8,793 nucleotides of DNA from CAYUYM01 sp964449305. Lineage in GTDB: Bacteria > Bacteroidota > Ignavibacteria > SZUA-365 > CAYQST01. The position numbers were made by a program, and so were the translations under genes. Where the stretch lies: assembly GCA_964449305.1 (NCBI GenBank), contig CAYUYM010000143.1:1-8793 (forward strand). Direction: 5' to 3'. Below the pieces are notes generated by a model that was not told the DNA's origin, searched no databases, and worked only from the letters and a program-made list of their open reading frames with translations. This document shows, piece by piece, positions 5,455 through 8,793 of this stretch (the first letter of the stretch is position 1; every line of letters begins with the position of its first letter).

Positions 5455-7020
5455 TCACTCCTGGAACAGGATCGTCACCGACTCCGCTGGGAGGGGAATG
5501 GCCTCCGGGGTGAACCGGCGTTCCCGTGCGTCCCATGCATGGAGGCGGCCTGTCGCCGGCACAGCCACGCTGTGCTGTTCACGGCTGGTGTTGACCAGGA
5601 TGAAGGCGCGTGTTCCGTGGAGTCGCCGCTCGATGAGGAGCAGTCCCTGGCTGTCGTCGGCGCGCAGCACCGTGGTGGAACCGTGCAGCAGAACCGGAGA
5701 CGTGAGCCGCATCTCCGCAAGGCGGCGCAGAAGGGCGCCGATGCGCGATGATGAAGCAAATCCATCCCCACGTGTGTTGCGCCCCTTCCATTGGCCATCG
5801 AACAGATCCTCGCGATTCCCGCCGTGCGTGTCACCGCCGAGGAAGGCCTGCTCGGTGCCGTAGTAGATCACGGGGACACCTTCGAGTGCGAAGAGGAAGG
5901 TGAGGGCACGCTCCAGCGAAGTCGTGTCGCCACCGGCGAGGGCCATGAAACGCGGGATGTCGTGGTTGTCGACAAAAGTGAGCAGGTTGGGCCGCGCGTC
6001 GGGGGCGTAGAGCGGGAGATTCGCGAGGCTCCGTGCGATGTCGCTGACGCGGCCATGCTGCGCGAAGACGTTCCGGATCGATCCTGACAGACTGAAGTTC
6101 AGCACCGCATCGAAGCCCGGCCGGCCGAGGCTGTCCGGCGCAGTGAAGCGCGCGCACTCCGCGTCTCCATATTCGAACACCTCCCCGAAGATGAAGAAGC
6201 GTCTGCGCAATTGCACGGCCGCCTCCTTCAGGGCGGCGAGGAATGCGTGCCAGAAACCGATGTCGACATGCTTCACCGTGTCGACGCGGAAACCGTCGCA
6301 GCCGGTCTCCTCCATCCACCAGAGCCAGATGGCGATGAGCGTGTCGCGCACATCCGCGCGCTCGGTGCGAAGGTCGTTGAGCCCGCCGGGCAGCTCGCCG
6401 AGCACCTGATAGGGGTCCCGCCATTCCTTCACCTCGCCGTGGTTGTGGTACACATCGAGGTTGCGGAAGAATGCGGGCGAGGGGAGCCGCGTCGAGTCGC
6501 GCCAGCGGTAGGCGCGGCCCGCGTCGCTCCAATGATACTCTCCGGTGACCGATCGCGCCAGAGGACCGATGTGGTTGCAGACGATGTCCAGGTGGACCCG
6601 CATGCCCAGCGCATGTGCGCTTCGGATCATGCGTTTGAGATCTGCCATGGTGCCGAGGCGGGGATCGACCTCGAGGAAGTTCTGGATCCAGTAGCCGTGG
6701 TACGCACCGGGCACATTGCGTGCCACCGGCGTCAACCAGATCGCGGTGAAGCCCATGGCCTTCAGCAGCGGGAGCCGCCGCTCGATGCCGCGGATGTCGC
6801 CGCCGTGCACGCCGTCCGGATTGCCTGGTGCGGGCGGTCCGTTGAGTGCGTCATTCGCGGGATCGGCGTTGTCGAAGCGGTCGGTGACCATCATGTACAT
6901 CACGTCCTCGTTCCACGGCCGCGCCATGTCCGGCTCCGTGGATGCGCAGCCGGTGAGGTGCAGCACCGTGAGTGCCGCGCAAAGGAGGAGGCCGCCCGGC
7001 CCACATCGTCGGTGCGTCAT
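5455..7020 (-). CDS. GH13 alpha-amylase-family lipoprotein
   Basis: A glycoside hydrolase of family 13 that should cleave alpha-1,4-glucans such as starch, glycogen or maltodextrins. All four GH13 regions are present: 'DIVCNH' (145-150), 'GFRVDTVKH' (243-251) with nucleophile Asp247, 'FGEVFE' (278-283) with acid/base Glu280, and 'FVDNHD' (349-354) with Asp354. 'DRFDNADPANDALNG' near the N-terminus is the calcium-site region of CGTase and maltogenic-amylase-like enzymes. A TIM barrel is followed by a C-terminal beta-sandwich (about 440-521). The start at 7020 gives a lipoprotein signal peptide, 'LLLCAALTVLHLTGC', with the lipid-bearing Cys25, so the enzyme should be anchored in a membrane outside the cytoplasm; outer-leaflet exposure is not shown. 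An upstream frame to 7137 adds a non-protein-like stretch before the signal peptide. The ribosome binding site is weak (GGTGA). No SusCD-like genes adjoin it. Alpha-amylase, cyclomaltodextrinase and neopullulanase cannot be separated from sequence alone. Confidence 0.93.
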   Translation of the reverse strand: MTHRRCGPGGLLLCAALTVLHLTGCASTEPDMARPWNEDVMYMMVTDRFDNADPANDALNGPPAPGNPDGVHGGDIRGIERRLPLLKAMGFTAIWLTPVARNVPGAYHGYWIQNFLEVDPRLGTMADLKRMIRSAHALGMRVHLDIVCNHIGPLARSVTGEYHWSDAGRAYRWRDSTRLPSPAFFRNLDVYHNHGEVKEWRDPYQVLGELPGGLNDLRTERADVRDTLIAIWLWWMEETGCDGFRVDTVKHVDIGFWHAFLAALKEAAVQLRRRFFIFGEVFEYGDAECARFTAPDSLGRPGFDAVLNFSLSGSIRNVFAQHGRVSDIARSLANLPLYAPDARPNLLTFVDNHDIPRFMALAGGDTTSLERALTFLFALEGVPVIYYGTEQAFLGGDTHGGNREDLFDGQWKGRNTRGDGFASSSRIGALLRRLAEMRLTSPVLLHGSTTVLRADDSQGLLLIERRLHGTRAFILVNTSREQHSVAVPATGRLHAWDARERRFTPEAIPLPAESVTILFQE

Positions 7021-7204
7021 GCACTCACCGCGTGACACCGACCGATCACGCCTGCCTGCGGTGCAAGCGTCACGGTCCCATCCTCGAAGCCACGTCGGCA
7101 CCGCACATCGCGGCATGTCCATCTCACTGTGCGCCATTCACTTCCATCCGTTTCACGTGTCCTTATCGACGAAAAAATCGTACCTTCATCACATCCTGTT
7201 TCGG
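7021..7204. other. Divergent intergenic region between the GH13 gene and the sensor kinase
   Basis: About 184 bases separate two divergent starts, so promoters for both must lie here. I found no convincing -35/-10, Bacteroidota TTTG/TAnnTTTG pair or sigma-54 site. A CACGTG palindrome lies at 7154-7159 and an A-run at 7172-7177. Confidence 0.5.
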
Positions 7205-7216
7205 ATGACACCTGCC

Positions 7217-8793
7217 ATGTCCCCAATATTCCCCAACATCCCACGAAAAACAAGACTGCTGCTCACCGGTGTCCTGGTGAGTGCAATGCTGATGCTGGGG
7301 TTCGCATGGGTCGAGACGCAGTCCAGCCGGGATGAGATCCTCCAGTCGATTCGCGCCGAAGCGGGCACGCTCATCGGGACGTTGCGGCATGCCAGCGAGG
7401 CAAGCATGCTGTCGATGGCAGAGCTTGAGGGCATGCTCATCGATCGCCTCGAGACGGTGACCGGTTTCACGGCCCACCTTGCGGAACACGCATCATCGCC
7501 CGTCGCCGCACCGGGGGCGATCGCCTCGCGCTACGGCGTGGACGTGATCGCCATGGCCGACGGTGACGGCGTGATCCTCTCCGCAACCGCGCACGACGCC
7601 ATCGGCACGCGCCTGCCGGAGGATGTGGTCGAGGATCTGCGGACGCGGGTGGCACGGGACACCTCGCTCGTGATCGACGGCTTGGAGCTTCCCGGTGACG
7701 ATGAGCCGATCTTCGCGCTCCTGCGCCTCGATCGTCGCACCAGACGCATCATCCTTGCAGGCATGCACATATCGGCGCTCCTCGACGTCCGACGGAGAAT
7801 CGGCATTGGTCGGCTCATCCAGAACATCGCCTCGAATCCCGACATCCGTTTCCTTGTGCTGCAGGACAGGGAGGGCATCCTCGCTGCATCCCGGGGGGTG
7901 GAGGGCATGGATGCGATCGACTCCGACAGCTTCCTCGTTCGCGGGCTGGCCTCCGAGGCTCCGCAGTCGCGCATCATCGAGTGGCGCGGGGAGAAGGTGA
8001 TGGAGGTGACGCAGCGTCTCGCCATGGAGGATGGAACCGAGAGTCTCATACGGCTGGGGATTTCGCTGGACAACGCACGGGCGATCCAGCAGTCGGCGAT
8101 GAAGCGCGTCTTCCTCATGGCCGGTGTACTTGTCCTTGCCAGCGGGTTGCTCATCGGCTTTCTCCTCACCCGGCAGCGCTATGCGACGCTGTCCATCGAG
8201 CATGAGCGCGTGCGAAGCTATACGGGGCTGGTGCTCGACAGCATCGCCGATGGCGTGGTGGCTGTCGATCGCCATGCCGTGGTGACGGTGATGAACGCCG
8301 CTGCATGCACCGTGCTTGGGCGCAACGAGGCGGAGGTGCTGGGGCAGCCCTGCCAGGTGGTATGTCCCGAGGATGCCCTCCTCCTCATGCAGTCCCTGCA
8401 GACCGGCCAGGTGGTGGAGTATGCCGAGGTGTCCATCGTGAGCGCCGACGGTGCGCCACGCATCCTGGGCATCAGCACATCCATCATCCGTGATCGTGAC
8501 GGGGCGATTGATACCGTGGTTGCAGTGATGCGGGATCTCACCGAACGCCGTCGCATCCAGGAACGGCTTGAACGGCGGGAGAAGCTCTCGGCGCTCGGAG
8601 AGCTTGCGGCAGGTGTGGCGCACGAGATCCGCAATCCCCTCAACGCCATCAGCATCATCGCCCAGCGCTTTGAGAAGGAGTTCGTTCCCACCAGCGACGC
8701 GGAAGAGTACCGGCAGCTTGCGTCGACCGTGCGCTCGGAGGCCCGGCGAGTCAACGCCATCATCACCCAGTTCCTCGAGTTCGCCCGACCACC
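7217..8793 (+). CDS. Membrane sensor histidine kinase (Cache-like, PAS, HisKA), cut by the window end
   Basis: The frame is open to the right edge, giving 525 residues without a stop. Counting from ATG 7217: membrane segment 13-31; extracytoplasmic domain about 32-296 with two similar patches ('VDVIAMADGDGVILSA' near 108 and 'IRFLVLQDREGILAAS' near 210) that suggest a double-Cache fold; second membrane segment about 298-317; no clear HAMP; PAS domain about 331-440 ending in the usual 'VMRDLTERR'; then the HisKA helix 'GELAAGVAHEIRNPLNAI' with phospho-acceptor His469. The ATPase domain lies beyond the window. The H-box style is that of NtrB/ZraS-like kinases, whose partners are often NtrC-type sigma-54 activators; whether one follows is not visible. 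An in-frame ATG at 7205 is an equally possible start, and neither has a clear ribosome binding site. The ligand is unknown. The PAS holds three cysteines (364, 379, 383). Confidence 0.92.
   Translation, partial: MSPIFPNIPRKTRLLLTGVLVSAMLMLGFAWVETQSSRDEILQSIRAEAGTLIGTLRHASEASMLSMAELEGMLIDRLETVTGFTAHLAEHASSPVAAPGAIASRYGVDVIAMADGDGVILSATAHDAIGTRLPEDVVEDLRTRVARDTSLVIDGLELPGDDEPIFALLRLDRRTRRIILAGMHISALLDVRRRIGIGRLIQNIASNPDIRFLVLQDREGILAASRGVEGMDAIDSDSFLVRGLASEAPQSRIIEWRGEKVMEVTQRLAMEDGTESLIRLGISLDNARAIQQSAMKRVFLMAGVLVLASGLLIGFLLTRQRYATLSIEHERVRSYTGLVLDSIADGVVAVDRHAVVTVMNAAACTVLGRNEAEVLGQPCQVVCPEDALLLMQSLQTGQVVEYAEVSIVSADGAPRILGISTSIIRDRDGAIDTVVAVMRDLTERRRIQERLERREKLSALGELAAGVAHEIRNPLNAISIIAQRFEKEFVPTSDAEEYRQLASTVRSEARRVNAIITQFLEFARP

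Noticed and set aside
6211..7035. 274-codon open frame on the plus strand opposite the GH13 gene
   Set aside because: No domain, composition typical of an antisense shadow; the GH13 catalytic motifs on the minus strand are intact.
7080..7110. Sigma-54-like GG...GC pair upstream of the sensor kinase
   Set aside because: The spacing between the GG and GC is one base off and the flanking consensus bases are missing.
7021..7137. 39-codon extension of the GH13 protein
   Set aside because: It would put a charged, Cys/Arg-rich stretch in front of a lipoprotein signal peptide, which must be N-terminal.
7493..8623. 376-codon open frame on the minus strand opposite the sensor kinase
   Set aside because: His- and Asp-rich shadow translation; the plus strand carries a full kinase architecture with a proper H-box.

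Overview
The window looks like a chromosomal stretch from a GC-rich member of the Bacteroidota/FCB group, probably near the Ignavibacteria/Kapabacteria/Chlorobi side. The main evidence is two C-terminal type IX secretion (T9SS) sorting domains. One carries the 'NFPNPFNPSTTISYQL' signature and follows an FnIII-like 'PVELTTFKA' module, a pairing I associate with those lineages. A candidate TTTG...TAnTTTG promoter agrees with this. The placement comes from recognised motifs, not from a search.

Layout, left to right. (1) 2-532 (+): the 3' end of a gene for a T9SS-exported protein, whose pre-tail region resembles the C-terminus of M1-family metallopeptidases. An in-frame TGA at 74-76 interrupts it, and no + strand frame is open across the left edge to the tail. 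(2) 558-592: a strong intrinsic terminator for the minus strand, between convergent genes. (3) 640-2990 (-): a two-gene cydA-cydB operon for a short-Q-loop cytochrome bd quinol oxidase, with an ATGA stop/start overlap and no cydX, cydC or cydD in view. (4) 2991-3355: a divergent, AT-richer control region with one candidate promoter per direction. (5) 3356-5344 (+): a 662-residue T9SS cargo protein with signal peptide, uncharacterised beta-rich N-terminal domain, FnIII-like module and sorting domain, followed by a textbook terminator. (6) 5455-7020 (-): a GH13 alpha-amylase-family lipoprotein with all three catalytic acids. (7) 7205/7217 to the right edge (+): a membrane-bound sensor histidine kinase with Cache-like periplasmic sensor, PAS and the phospho-acceptor histidine. 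The window ends before its ATPase domain.

The genes do not form one evident pathway. cydAB gives high-affinity oxygen respiration, the two T9SS products go to the cell surface or medium, the amylase lipoprotein cleaves alpha-glucans outside the cytoplasm, and the kinase begins a two-component system whose partner lies outside. I saw no tRNA, rRNA, CRISPR, insertion sequence, toxin-antitoxin or phage gene. I did not find a convincing undescribed system. The best items for a second look are the interrupted T9SS gene, the uncharacterised secreted domain, the cysteine-bearing PAS of the kinase and the unusual residue near the heme b558 ligand in CydA.
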